Part shown: positions 1-7,312 of the stretch, piece after piece
Layout of the letters: each line of letters begins with the position of its first letter
How positions within the stretch are numbered: position 1 is the first letter of the stretch
Assembly: GCA_031417915.1 (NCBI GenBank)
Contig: JANOWN010000039.1
Coordinates: 1-64,000, forward strand
Direction of reading: 5' to 3'
DNA from: Methylotenera_A sp031417915
GTDB taxonomy: Bacteria; Pseudomonadota; Gammaproteobacteria; Burkholderiales; Methylophilaceae
DNA length: 64,000 bases
The notes under the pieces: generated by a model
Told to the model about the DNA's origin: nothing
The model's input: only the letters and a program-made list of their open reading frames with translations
Databases searched by the model: none
Position numbers and translations under genes: made by a program

Positions 1-5
1 TTGTT

Positions 6-372
6 TGGTGGAGCTGGCGGGAATCGAACCCGCGTCCGCAAATCCTCCACAGACAGTTCTACATACTTAGCCTTGTTGTTTAATTTAATCTGCACCACAC
101 CAACAGACAAGCGCTGTACAGACGAGTTACCTTAAGGTTAATTCTACGCTAAGTAACCCAACGCAAAACGTATCCCGTGTATATGACACTGCGTATGAGT
201 TACCTCAATCCAACCCACGGGAGAGCTGGTGCAGCGTCTAACAGAACTAAGCTGCTAGAGAGTAAGTTTCGTCGTTTGCGACTATACTTTTTTCAGCTGT
301 ATTTACGAGGTAATCTGAGCCTCGGTATGCCCTGCACTGCTTTGTAACCCACGTCGAAACCAGGTCATCCCC
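6..372 (-). ncRNA. ssrA: tmRNA (transfer-messenger RNA)
   Basis: tmRNA rescues stalled ribosomes together with SmpB. On the minus strand the 3' end has the T-arm/acceptor sequence GGGTTCGATTCCCGCC followed by AGCTCCACCA, ending at position 6. The 5' end starts GGGGATGACCTGG at 372 and continues GTTTCGACG, as in other tmRNAs. The tag frame occupies 247-279 and reads ANDETYSLAA followed by TAG. A TATAAT box lies upstream at 432-427 on the minus strand, followed by a GCGC discriminator, so a short leader would be removed by RNase P. SmpB is encoded immediately upstream on the same strand. The end positions are inferred from base pairing. Confidence 0.96.
247..279 (-). other. tmRNA proteolysis-tag reading frame (ANDETYSLAA)
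   Basis: Ten sense codons from GCA to GCT, then TAG, on the minus strand inside ssrA. The peptide differs from the E. coli tag ANDENYALAA at two residues and keeps the C-terminal LAA recognised by ClpXP. Confidence 0.92.
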
Positions 373-426
373 AAATCAGTATTACTATGACCAATAAAAC
401 TAAACCTTAGTTTCATCAGGAAGCGC

Positions 427-432
427 ATTATA
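427..432 (-). promoter_or_regulatory. Probable ssrA promoter -10 box
   Basis: TATAAT on the minus strand, followed by GCGC as discriminator. This type of discriminator is common on stable-RNA promoters under growth-rate control. No good -35 hexamer is seen 16-18 bases upstream. The predicted RNA start is about 48 bases before the mature 5' end. Confidence 0.55.
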
Positions 433-490
433 CGCCATTTTAATTTTGTGCGCTTTTTAGGTGTTGGGTGTTAAAAATGACAAATAATAG

Positions 491-528
491 ATGCCATGCA
501 GGCCAATATCTATGGGGCTTGCAGGCCT
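491..528. repeat. REP-like hairpin repeat, copy 1
   Basis: The sequence begins ATGCCATGCAGGCCAATATC and closes with GGGGCTTGCAGGCC. The ends are partly complementary. It shares the core GCCAATATCYATG and the flanking TGCAGG words with copies at 35462-35501, 44674-44710 and, inverted, 55210-55256. It lies between the smpB stop and the ssrA 5' end. The rest of the 373-595 gap holds a second hairpin (ATTCCGTA at 556-563 with TACGGAAT at 578-585), which could end smpB transcription but has no U-tract. Confidence 0.6.
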
Positions 529-595
529 ATTTATTTAATGTTTAAAAGCCACTAGATTCCGTATCGTGCTGCTCTTGTACGGAATGACGGGCGAA

Positions 596-1045
596 TTATT
601 TATTATGCGAGCGCATAATCCTACCTTTTTCACGCTCCCAATCACGTGCTTTCTCGGTATCGCGTTTATCGTGTTGTTTTTTACCTTTAGCTAAGCCAAT
701 TTGTACTTTTACGCGGCCCTTTGTAAAGTGCATGTCTAGCGGCACAATGGTGTAACCCGCCCTATCCACTTTGTCGATTAACTTGATAATCTCTTCGTTA
801 TGCAACAATAGTTTACGTGTACGGATGGCATCTGGCCGAATATGTGTAGAAGCCGCGCCCATGGGGGTAACGTGGCAACCGATGAGGTAAATTTCACCAC
901 GCTGAATAATCACATACGCCTCTTTCAGGTTAGCGCGATTATCACGGATAGCCTTAACTTCCCAGCCTTCTAGCACAATGCCAGCTTCAAATTTATCTTC
1001 AATAAAATAATCGAAAAAGGCTTTTTTATTTTGGGCGATGCTCAT
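596..1045 (-). CDS. smpB: SsrA-binding protein SmpB
   Basis: Binds the tRNA-like domain of tmRNA and delivers it to stalled ribosomes. The 149-residue product has the usual family length. The N-terminal part (NKKAFFDYFIEDKFEAGIVL) and the GWEVKAIR segment form the OB-fold. The basic C-terminal tail KGKKQHDKRDTEKARDWEREK is the part that enters the mRNA channel. The ATG start opens directly with the conserved N-terminus. It lies just upstream of ssrA on the same strand and divergent from ratA with 53 bases between the starts. Identity is seen by motif and supported by context. Confidence 0.98.
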   Translation of the reverse strand: MSIAQNKKAFFDYFIEDKFEAGIVLEGWEVKAIRDNRANLKEAYVIIQRGEIYLIGCHVTPMGAASTHIRPDAIRTRKLLLHNEEIIKLIDKVDRAGYTIVPLDMHFTKGRVKVQIGLAKGKKQHDKRDTEKARDWEREKGRIMRSHNK

Positions 1046-1098
1046 GAATGCAACTAATAGCTTAAAATTAGCATTTTACGCTATTAAATAATCCTGCA

Positions 1099-1530
1099 AT
1101 GCATAAGGTTGAAAAAACGGTACTTGTTTCACACTCCGCGGAGCAAATGTTCAACTTAGTTGATGCGGTAGAAGACTACCCAAAATTTTTGCCTTGGTGC
1201 GGCGGAGTGGATTTACTAGAGCGCACAGAAGCCAGCACCAGCGCGACTTTGCATATTAATTATCACGGCTTAAAACAAAACTTCACCACGCAAAATATAA
1301 AGACTTTTCCGCACAGTATGAAAATAAACCTAAAGGATGGCCCATTTAAACATTTGGATGGCAGTTGGCGTTTTACCGCATTGCGCGAAAATGCCTGTAA
1401 AATTGAGTTTAGATTAAATTATGAATTCACCAATAGTTTTTTAGAGAAGCTCATTTCGCCCGTATTTAGTCATATTGCCGCCACATTTGTGGATGGTTTC
1501 GTAAGCCGTGCAGATAAAATATATACGTAA
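1099..1530 (+). CDS. ratA: RatA-like START/coenzyme Q-binding family protein
   Basis: Protein of 143 residues belonging to the RatA/Coq10 family (START-like lipid-binding fold). Visible family signatures are the N-terminal VEKTVLVSHSAEQMFNLVDAVEDYPKFLPWC and the C-terminal FSHIAATFVDGFVSRAD region. In E. coli RatA was reported to interfere with 50S/30S subunit association, while homologues act in ubiquinone function; which applies here cannot be told from sequence. It starts divergently from smpB and is followed after 9 bases by the RnfH-family gene, a pairing widespread in proteobacteria. Confidence 0.9.
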   Translation: MHKVEKTVLVSHSAEQMFNLVDAVEDYPKFLPWCGGVDLLERTEASTSATLHINYHGLKQNFTTQNIKTFPHSMKINLKDGPFKHLDGSWRFTALRENACKIEFRLNYEFTNSFLEKLISPVFSHIAATFVDGFVSRADKIYT

Positions 1531-1539
1531 AGGATGCAA

Positions 1540-1836
1540 ATGACTGAGCAGCATATGATGGTAGAAGTGGCTTATGCGTTGCCAAACGAGCAACTCATTA
1601 TCCCAATTTCAATGCCGCTGGGAGCCAATGCGGAAGCGGCTATCAGGGCATCTGGTATTTTGAATAAATTTCCCGAAATCGACTTAAATGTAAATCAAAT
1701 CGGTATTTTTAGCAAGCTTAGCAAGCTGGATGCGCCATTGCGCAATTTGGATAGAATTGAGATTTATCGCGCGCTAATTGCCGACCCAAAAGAAGTACGC
1801 AAACAACGCGCTGCGGATGGCAAAGTTATGAAATAG
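1540..1836 (+). CDS. RnfH-family ubiquitin-like protein (RatB)
   Basis: Small protein of about 98 residues of the RnfH/RatB family, a beta-grasp (ubiquitin-like) fold of unproven function that accompanies ratA. Visible signatures are VEVAYALPNEQ near the N-terminus, LDLNVNQIGIFSKLSKLDAPL-type central residues and the end DRIEIYRALIADPKEVRKQRA. The ATG at 1540 is chosen because AAAGG lies 6 bases upstream; another ATG at 1534 would add two residues. It is probably cotranscribed with ratA. A hairpin TGCGCC/GGCGCA at 1851-1865 follows but lacks a U-tract. Confidence 0.88.
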   Translation: MTEQHMMVEVAYALPNEQLIIPISMPLGANAEAAIRASGILNKFPEIDLNVNQIGIFSKLSKLDAPLRNLDRIEIYRALIADPKEVRKQRAADGKVMK

Positions 1837-1872
1837 CTTCACGCAAGCTGTGCGCCATTGGCGCATGTTCGC

Positions 1873-1897
1873 AAAAAAAGCGGTGAAGATACACCGC
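1873..1897 (-). terminator. Rho-independent terminator of the DUF4124 gene
   Basis: Read on the minus strand: GCGGTG, loop TATCTT, CACCGC, then seven T. It sits 32 bases past the stop codon of the gene ending at 1930. Confidence 0.85.
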
Positions 1898-1929
1898 CTG
1901 AAGATTAAAAACTTATCAAAAACAAAAGC

Positions 1930-2457
1930 TTAGCCGTTACAATATTCGGCCACTTCTTTTTGCGCCTTGCTTGCGCCATCTTTAAGCCCAGCGTCATCTA
2001 AGTACTCACGCTCACCTTTTTCGTTCATTTTATACACGCGCCCACCTTGGGTGTAGCTAGCCAAGTTCGATTTAGCGGCTTTGCAATTTTCATCTTTCAA
2101 TTTAGCTTGCGATTCTTTTTCTTGCTTATTTCTTTTCTCGGCTTCAGCATTTTTTTGGCGCAATTTTGCGGCGGCATCTTCCGCACCTTCAGACTTTCCA
2201 GCAGACTCTTTACCCTTCATTTCATCTTTAGCTACAACTGGCTGAGTGCTTTCAACTGGCGAAAGTGGCGCTTGGTTTGTTGCTTTGCTCGATTTTTTAC
2301 CATGAATTGCTTCTTGCTTAACATTGGATGGCGGCGGCGTATCCGAGTAGCGCACACTGCCGTCTTTATCTTTCCATTTATACACTTCTGCGCTGGCCAA
2401 CATTGGCAAAGCACTAATCGCTAATAAGGTGATGATGACGATTTTTGACGATTTCAT
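1930..2457 (-). CDS. DUF4124 domain-containing exported protein
   Basis: About 175 residues with a signal peptide (MKSSKIVIITLLAISALPMLASA) followed by the DUF4124 signature EVYKWKDKDGSVRYSDTPPP. The rest is a charged, Lys/Glu/Ala-rich region likely to be helical, with a Cys pair near the C-terminus. The function of DUF4124 proteins is unknown; they are common in Gram-negative envelopes. The start at 2457 is preferred over an upstream start because AGGAAG lies 7 bases before it and the signal peptide begins there. A strong terminator follows, so it is probably monocistronic. Confidence 0.85.
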   Translation of the reverse strand: MKSSKIVIITLLAISALPMLASAEVYKWKDKDGSVRYSDTPPPSNVKQEAIHGKKSSKATNQAPLSPVESTQPVVAKDEMKGKESAGKSEGAEDAAAKLRQKNAEAEKRNKQEKESQAKLKDENCKAAKSNLASYTQGGRVYKMNEKGEREYLDDAGLKDGASKAQKEVAEYCNG

Positions 2458-2620
2458 TTGGCTTCCTATCAATTTCATTAGGTGTTTAATAAACATACAC
2501 TGTGCCTAATAACGCCCACTTGTAAGGTTTAGTTTACGTTTAAAGCAACTTTTTAGCTATTAATTAGATGATTTTTGATTCAAATCGGCTTACCAACTTT
2601 TAATAAGTGTTGCAAATCTG

Positions 2621-2626
2621 TATAAT
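2621..2626 (+). promoter_or_regulatory. guaB promoter -10 box
   Basis: TATAAT 25 bases before the guaB start. The -35 region (about 2598-2603, TTTTAA) is poor. A GGAGATAAGG ribosome-binding site follows at 2635-2644. The rest of 2458-2620 is AT-rich, with no further clear signal. Confidence 0.55.
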
Positions 2627-2651
2627 CTCGTTTTGGAGATAAGGATTACAC

Positions 2652-4112
2652 ATGCGTTTGTTGCAACAAGCACTTACCTTTGACGATGTTCTACTCGTCC
2701 CCGCGCACTCTATGGTCATGCCGCGCGAAGTTAATTTAAGCACGCAACTGACCCGCAACATCAAGCTCAATATTCCGCTGGTTTCTGCCGCGATGGATAC
2801 CGTCACCGAAGCGCCATTGGCGATTGCGCTGGCGCAAGAGGGTGGTTTAGGCATCATTCACAAAAATATGACAGCTGCGCAGCAAGCTGCCCATGTGTCA
2901 CGTGTTAAGCGCTTTGAATCTGGTGTCGTAAACGACCCAGTGACTATTCAACCACACATGACAGTGCGCGATGTATTAGCGCTAACACAAAAACATAAAA
3001 TTTCTGGTTTGCCAGTAGTCGATGGCGACAAAATTGTGGGTATTGTCACCAATCGTGACTTGCGATTTGAAACAAACCTAGACCAAGCTATTAGCAACAT
3101 TATGACACCGCGTGCACGCTTAATTACGGTGCGAGAAGGCGCCACGCGCGAAGAAGCTATCCATTTGCTGCACCAACACCGGCTAGAGCGCGTGTTAGTG
3201 ATTGACGATAAAGACACGCTCAAAGGATTAATCACTGTTAAAGATATTCAAAAATCGCACGACCACCCCTTTGCTTGCAAAGATAGTAAAGGTCGCTTAC
3301 GCGTTGGCGCGGCAGTTGGCGTGGGCGAAGGCACAGAGGAACGCGTGGCCGCACTGGCTGCGGCTGGAGTAGACGTCATCGTGGTGGATACTGCGCACGG
3401 TCACTCGCAAGGCGTGTTAGACCGCGTGACTTGGGTGAAGAAAAATTATCCAAAAATTGAAGTGATTGGTGGCAACATCGCCACCGCAGATGCCGCCAAA
3501 GTGCTCGTAGATGCAGGTGCTGACGGTGTTAAAGTGGGCATTGGCCCAGGTTCGATTTGCACCACTAGAATTGTTGCTGGTGTAGGCGTGCCACAGATTA
3601 GCGCCATTAGTAACGTCGCCAAAGCGCTGGAAAAATCTGGCGTACCGTTTATTGCCGATGGCGGCATTCGTTTTTCTGGCGATATTTCCAAAGCCATCGC
3701 CGCAGGCGCCTATTCTGTAATGCTTGGCGGCATGTTTGCGGGCACCGAAGAAGCGCCAGGCGAAGTGGAGTTATTTCAAGGTCGCTCATATAAATCTTAC
3801 CGCGGCATGGGCTCGGTTGGCGCCATGCAAAAGGGTTCCAGCGATAGGTACTTTCAAGAATCTGACGGCAATCCTGACAAATTAGTGCCTGAAGGCATTG
3901 AAGGTCGCGTACCTTACAAAGGCAGCGTACTGGCGGTGATTCACCAGCTCATGGGCGGTTTACGCGCCTCCATGGGCTATGTGGGTGCCGCAGATATTAA
4001 CACCATGCGAGAAAAAGCTGAGTTTGTGCAAATCACCAGCGCCGGCATGCGCGAATCACACGTGCACGACGTACAAATTACCAAAGAAGCGCCCAATTAC
4101 AGGATAGATTAG
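2652..4112 (+). CDS. guaB: IMP dehydrogenase
   Basis: Converts IMP to XMP with NAD+, the first committed step of GMP synthesis, in the cytoplasm. The 486-residue length matches E. coli GuaB. The N-terminal catalytic barrel begins LTFDDVLLVPA. Two CBS domains fill roughly residues 93-205. The active-site loop GPGSICTTR carries the catalytic Cys at residue 303. The flap region contains YRGMGSVGAM. The stop codon TAG at 4110-4112 lies inside the left repeat of the following insert. guaA follows after the small gene at 4163-4534, so guaB and guaA probably still form one transcript. Confidence 0.99.
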   Translation: MRLLQQALTFDDVLLVPAHSMVMPREVNLSTQLTRNIKLNIPLVSAAMDTVTEAPLAIALAQEGGLGIIHKNMTAAQQAAHVSRVKRFESGVVNDPVTIQPHMTVRDVLALTQKHKISGLPVVDGDKIVGIVTNRDLRFETNLDQAISNIMTPRARLITVREGATREEAIHLLHQHRLERVLVIDDKDTLKGLITVKDIQKSHDHPFACKDSKGRLRVGAAVGVGEGTEERVAALAAAGVDVIVVDTAHGHSQGVLDRVTWVKKNYPKIEVIGGNIATADAAKVLVDAGADGVKVGIGPGSICTTRIVAGVGVPQISAISNVAKALEKSGVPFIADGGIRFSGDISKAIAAGAYSVMLGGMFAGTEEAPGEVELFQGRSYKSYRGMGSVGAMQKGSSDRYFQESDGNPDKLVPEGIEGRVPYKGSVLAVIHQLMGGLRASMGYVGAADINTMREKAEFVQITSAGMRESHVHDVQITKEAPNYRID

Positions 4113-4534
4113 TCGTTAGTGGGTAGTCGTTAGTTATTAGTTAATAGCATTTCCGAAAAATTATGGCAGGTTACCGAGATTTGTTAGTTTGGCAATCTGC
4201 TATGCAAATAGCAGAAGATGTTTACCGTCTTGCAGAAAACTTGCCTAAGCATGAAATGTATAGCTTAACCAGCCAATTAAGACGCGCTGCTATTTCTGTG
4301 CCTTCCAATATTGCAGAAGGCCATGGGCGAAACTCACCTAAAGAATTTAATCATTTTTTAGGTATTGCACTCGGCTCTTTAAGCGAGCTAGAAACTCAGT
4401 TATTACTTGCGGTTCGCTTGAACTACTTTAGAGAACAAGAGCAAATCGCTCTATTAAAAACAACTAACGAAGCATCTAAAATGCCACAAGGTTTAAAAAA
4501 GTCACTCAACTCAAAACTAACGACTACCGACTAA
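4109..4534 (+). mobile_element. Inverted-repeat-flanked insert carrying a 23S IVS-type gene
   Basis: A 14-base perfect inverted repeat, GGTAGTCGTTAGTT at 4122-4135 and its complement at 4515-4528, encloses the four-helix-bundle gene. The left side also has an 11-base direct repeat TAGTCGTTAGT at 4110-4120 and 4124-4134. The ends overlap the guaB stop codon and the gene's own stop codon. Genes of this protein family are known from 23S rRNA intervening sequences, which are bordered by complementary ends that form a stem. That the segment is or was mobile is inference; no transposase is present. Confidence 0.55.
4163..4534 (+). CDS. Four-helix bundle protein (23S rRNA intervening-sequence family)
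   Basis: 123 residues with the signature of the S23/IVP four-helix bundle family: YRDLLVWQSAMQIAEDVY at the N-terminus, LTSQLRRAAISVPSNIAEG in the middle and FLGIALGSLSELETQLLLA before the last helix. The family is known from 23S rRNA intervening sequences and is related to the Avd accessory protein of diversity-generating retroelements; its biochemical role is not settled. No reverse transcriptase or variable repeat was seen here. The C-terminal residues TTTD are encoded by the right inverted repeat. Its TAA overlaps the guaA ATG by one base, so translation is probably coupled. Confidence 0.85.
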   Translation: MAGYRDLLVWQSAMQIAEDVYRLAENLPKHEMYSLTSQLRRAAISVPSNIAEGHGRNSPKEFNHFLGIALGSLSELETQLLLAVRLNYFREQEQIALLKTTNEASKMPQGLKKSLNSKLTTTD

Positions 4535-6123
4535 TGTCTACTCACTCCAAGATTTTAATCCTCGATTTCGGCTCTCAAGTCACTCAACTGATAGCAAGAC
4601 GCGTGCGCGAGGCGCATGTGTATTGCGAGATTCATCCTTGCGATGTGAGCAGTGATTTTGTAAACAATTTTGGTGCAGATGGCATTATTTTGTCTGGCAG
4701 CCATGCCAGTGCATACGAAGAAGAAGCTGATAGCGCCCCGCAATCCGTATTCGAGCTAGGCCTGCCCGTGTTGGGCATTTGCTACGGCATGCAAACCATG
4801 GCGCAACAGCTTGGCGGCAAAGTTGAAGCTGGTACTAAGCGTGAGTTCGGTTATGCCGAAATCCGCGCTAGAGGCCATTCTGCTTTGTTTAAAGATATTC
4901 AAGACCGCACTAACAATGATGGACACGGCTTAATTGATGTTTGGATGAGCCACGGCGATAAAGTCACCGAACTACCACCCAACTTTAAAGTAATCGCCAG
5001 CAATGAAACCACGCCCATCGCCGCGTTTGCCGATGAAACACGCCACTTCTACGGCGTGCAATTTCACCCGGAAGTCACACACACCAAACAAGGCCAGGCC
5101 ATATTAGAACGTTTTGTGCTGGAAATTTGCCAAGCAAAACCCGATTGGATTATGGACGACTACATCACTGAAGCAGTTGCTAAAATCAAAGCGCAAGTCG
5201 GTGATGAAGAAGTGATTTTAGGCTTATCTGGTGGTGTGGACTCAAGCGTAGCAAAGGCGTTAATCGAACGTGCTATTGGCAGTCAGCTCACTTGTATATT
5301 TGTTGACCACGGCCTGTTAAGACTTGATGAAGGTAATTTAGTGTTAGAGATGTTTGCAGGTCATATAGGCGCAAACGTTATAATGGTTGATGCTTCCTAT
5401 CAGTTTATGAGCGCGCTGGCAGGTGTATCCGATCCCGAAGCCAAGCGTAAAATTATTGGCAAAGAGTTTGTAGAAGTATTTCAAGAATATGCAAAAGAAA
5501 GACCGAACGCCAAATGGCTGGCGCAAGGCACTATTTACCCAGACGTGATTGAATCTGGCGGCGCAAAAACTAAAAAAGCCGTCACTATTAAAAGCCACCA
5601 CAACGTTGGCGGTTTGCCAGAAACTTTAGGCTTAAAATTACTTGAGCCGCTACGCGATTTATTTAAAGACGAAGTACGTGAACTCGGAGTTGCGCTTGGT
5701 TTACCGCACGATATGGTATATCGCCACCCCTTCCCTGGCCCAGGCCTAGGCGTGCGTATTTTGGGCGAAGTGAAAACAGAATTTGCCGACTTATTACGCC
5801 GCGCTGATGCAATTTTTATTGAAGAATTACGCAATACCATTGACTCAAACACTGGCAAAAGCTGGTACGCGCTCACCAGCCAAGCTTTTGCGGTATTTTT
5901 GCCCGTAAAATCTGTTGGCGTGATGGGCGATGGACGGACTTACGACTATGTGGTGGCTTTGCGCGCCGTGGTCACCAGCGATTTTATGACTGCGCATTGG
6001 GCAGAGTTACCGTACTCACTTTTAGGCAAAGTCTCTAACCGCATTATCAACGAAGTGCGCGGCATTAACCGCGTGGTCTATGATATTTCTGGCAAGCCAC
6101 CCGCCACTATTGAGTGGGAATAA
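4534..6123 (+). CDS. guaA: GMP synthase (glutamine-hydrolysing)
   Basis: Converts XMP to GMP using glutamine and ATP. The 529 residues begin with a class I glutamine amidotransferase domain, with nucleophile Cys83 in GICYGMQ and the His/Glu pair in VQFHPEV. The ATP pyrophosphatase P-loop LSGGVDSS follows near residue 232. The C-terminal dimerisation and XMP-binding part ends in the conserved PPATIEWE. The start codon overlaps the stop of the four-helix-bundle gene and lacks a strong ribosome-binding site of its own, suggesting coupling through the insert. Confidence 0.99.
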   Translation: MSTHSKILILDFGSQVTQLIARRVREAHVYCEIHPCDVSSDFVNNFGADGIILSGSHASAYEEEADSAPQSVFELGLPVLGICYGMQTMAQQLGGKVEAGTKREFGYAEIRARGHSALFKDIQDRTNNDGHGLIDVWMSHGDKVTELPPNFKVIASNETTPIAAFADETRHFYGVQFHPEVTHTKQGQAILERFVLEICQAKPDWIMDDYITEAVAKIKAQVGDEEVILGLSGGVDSSVAKALIERAIGSQLTCIFVDHGLLRLDEGNLVLEMFAGHIGANVIMVDASYQFMSALAGVSDPEAKRKIIGKEFVEVFQEYAKERPNAKWLAQGTIYPDVIESGGAKTKKAVTIKSHHNVGGLPETLGLKLLEPLRDLFKDEVRELGVALGLPHDMVYRHPFPGPGLGVRILGEVKTEFADLLRRADAIFIEELRNTIDSNTGKSWYALTSQAFAVFLPVKSVGVMGDGRTYDYVVALRAVVTSDFMTAHWAELPYSLLGKVSNRIINEVRGINRVVYDISGKPPATIEWE

Positions 6124-6132
6124 AATTGCATC

Positions 6133-6630
6133 ATGAGCCGCGGCTTTGTAAAGGAAGATGATTTAGAGCACGCTGGTACCGATGTGCCCGAACGTCCGAT
6201 TAGCACGCAGCCCAATTACGTCACAGCCAGTGGTTATGCACTCTTACAAGCAGAATCACAAAGATTAGATCTTGCAAGGCGTGCCCTGGAAGCCAATAAG
6301 GACGCGCCTGCAGGGCAAGAACAATTGGCAATAATTAATCGCGATTTACGTTACATTTCGGCGCGTTTAGAGAGCGCCCTACTAACCAAGCCAGATAAGG
6401 CTTCCAGCCTGGTATTGTTTGGTGCGACAGTAACAATGGAAGATGATGAAGGCGACCAACACACTTACGAAATTGTGGGCGAAGATGAGGCCGATATTAA
6501 AGCCAACAAGGTCAGTTGGACTTCGCCGTTGGCCAAGGCTTTGATTGGCCACAAAGTCGGCGAAAACGTGGTTTGGGCGCGGCCTGCAGGCAACGCCAAC
6601 TTAGAAATTATTACTATAAATTATTGTTAG
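6133..6630 (+). CDS. GreA/GreB-family transcription elongation factor-like protein
   Basis: 165 residues starting MSRGFVKEDD and containing a C-terminal Gre FKBP-like domain: VLFGATVTMEDDEGDQHTYEIVGEDEAD, SPLAKALIGHKVGE. Canonical Gre factors reach into the RNA polymerase secondary channel with a coiled coil whose tip carries two acidic residues. Here the coiled coil is short and the tip reads EANKDAPAGQEQ instead of the usual DLKENAEY type, so the cleavage-stimulating activity may be altered. It lies 9 bases after guaA and may be cotranscribed. GreB or a specialised Gre paralogue are both possible. Confidence 0.8.
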   Translation: MSRGFVKEDDLEHAGTDVPERPISTQPNYVTASGYALLQAESQRLDLARRALEANKDAPAGQEQLAIINRDLRYISARLESALLTKPDKASSLVLFGATVTMEDDEGDQHTYEIVGEDEADIKANKVSWTSPLAKALIGHKVGENVVWARPAGNANLEIITINYC

Positions 6631-6654
6631 TCTTTATTGAGAAAGCAAGAAGAA

Positions 6655-7275
6655 ATGAACGAAACTCAGGTCATTAGTGTAACCGAAGCTATTGTAAAAC
6701 GCCGCGCTGTGAAAGCGTTCGACCCGCAACACAAAATGACGGAGCAGGAAATCGCCAAACTCATGTCGCTCGCCATGCTCTCGCCCACCGCGTTTAACAT
6801 CCAAAACTGGCGTTTTGTGGTGGTCACAGATCCTGTTTTACGTCAGCAAATCCGTACTGTGAGCTGGAATCAGGCGCAAGTAGAAGAAGCTTCTCTGCTG
6901 ATTATATTAACGGCAGATTTAAACTCGTGGGCAAAACAACCTGAGCGCTATTGGGTAAACGCGCCCAAGCCAGTGCAAGATTATTTAGTACCTGCGATTG
7001 GTAACTACTACAAAGATCACGAGCAAGTGCAACGCGATGAAGGTATGCGCAGCTGCGGCATGGCGGCGCAAACCATTATGCTGGCCGCCCAAGAAATGGG
7101 CTACGACACTTGCCCAATGGATGGCTTTGATTTTGATGCTGTGGGTAAATTAATCAATCTGCCTGCCGACCACGTCCCTGCTATGTTTGTAGTCGTTGGA
7201 AAAGCATTACAACCTGCGCGCGAACGCGGCGGACAACTCGATTTCGATGAAGTCGTCATATACAACAAATTCTAG
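6655..7275 (+). CDS. Nitroreductase family protein
   Basis: About 206 residues of the FMN-dependent nitroreductase fold. Signatures are the N-terminal IVKRRAVKAFDP (the RRS/FMN phosphate-binding region), LSPTAFNIQNWRFVVV, and the C-terminal MGYDTCPMDGFDFDAVGKLINLP. Such enzymes reduce nitroaromatics, quinones or flavins with NAD(P)H; the physiological substrate is not predictable. The ATG at 6655 is chosen because AAGAAG lies just upstream; a TTG at 6637 would extend it by six residues. It probably continues the guaBA transcript. Confidence 0.88.
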   Translation: MNETQVISVTEAIVKRRAVKAFDPQHKMTEQEIAKLMSLAMLSPTAFNIQNWRFVVVTDPVLRQQIRTVSWNQAQVEEASLLIILTADLNSWAKQPERYWVNAPKPVQDYLVPAIGNYYKDHEQVQRDEGMRSCGMAAQTIMLAAQEMGYDTCPMDGFDFDAVGKLINLPADHVPAMFVVVGKALQPARERGGQLDFDEVVIYNKF

Positions 7276-7312
7276 AAATAAATTCTAAAGGCCTAAAAAA
7301 GAAAGTAGTAGT

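Noticed and set aside
6..40. A separate tRNA gene at the left edge (T-arm and CCA end visible).
   Set aside because: The sequence is the 3' tRNA-like end of tmRNA, with tag frame and 5' end found upstream.
2047..2424. Plus-strand open frame opposite the DUF4124 gene.
   Set aside because: Phe-rich translation typical of the antisense of a Lys/Glu-rich gene; no ribosome-binding site or family match, and the opposite strand has a signal peptide, domain and terminator.
4163..4534. Diversity-generating retroelement (Avd-like protein).
   Set aside because: No reverse transcriptase, template repeat or variable repeat seen within the window; the IVS-type assignment is simpler.
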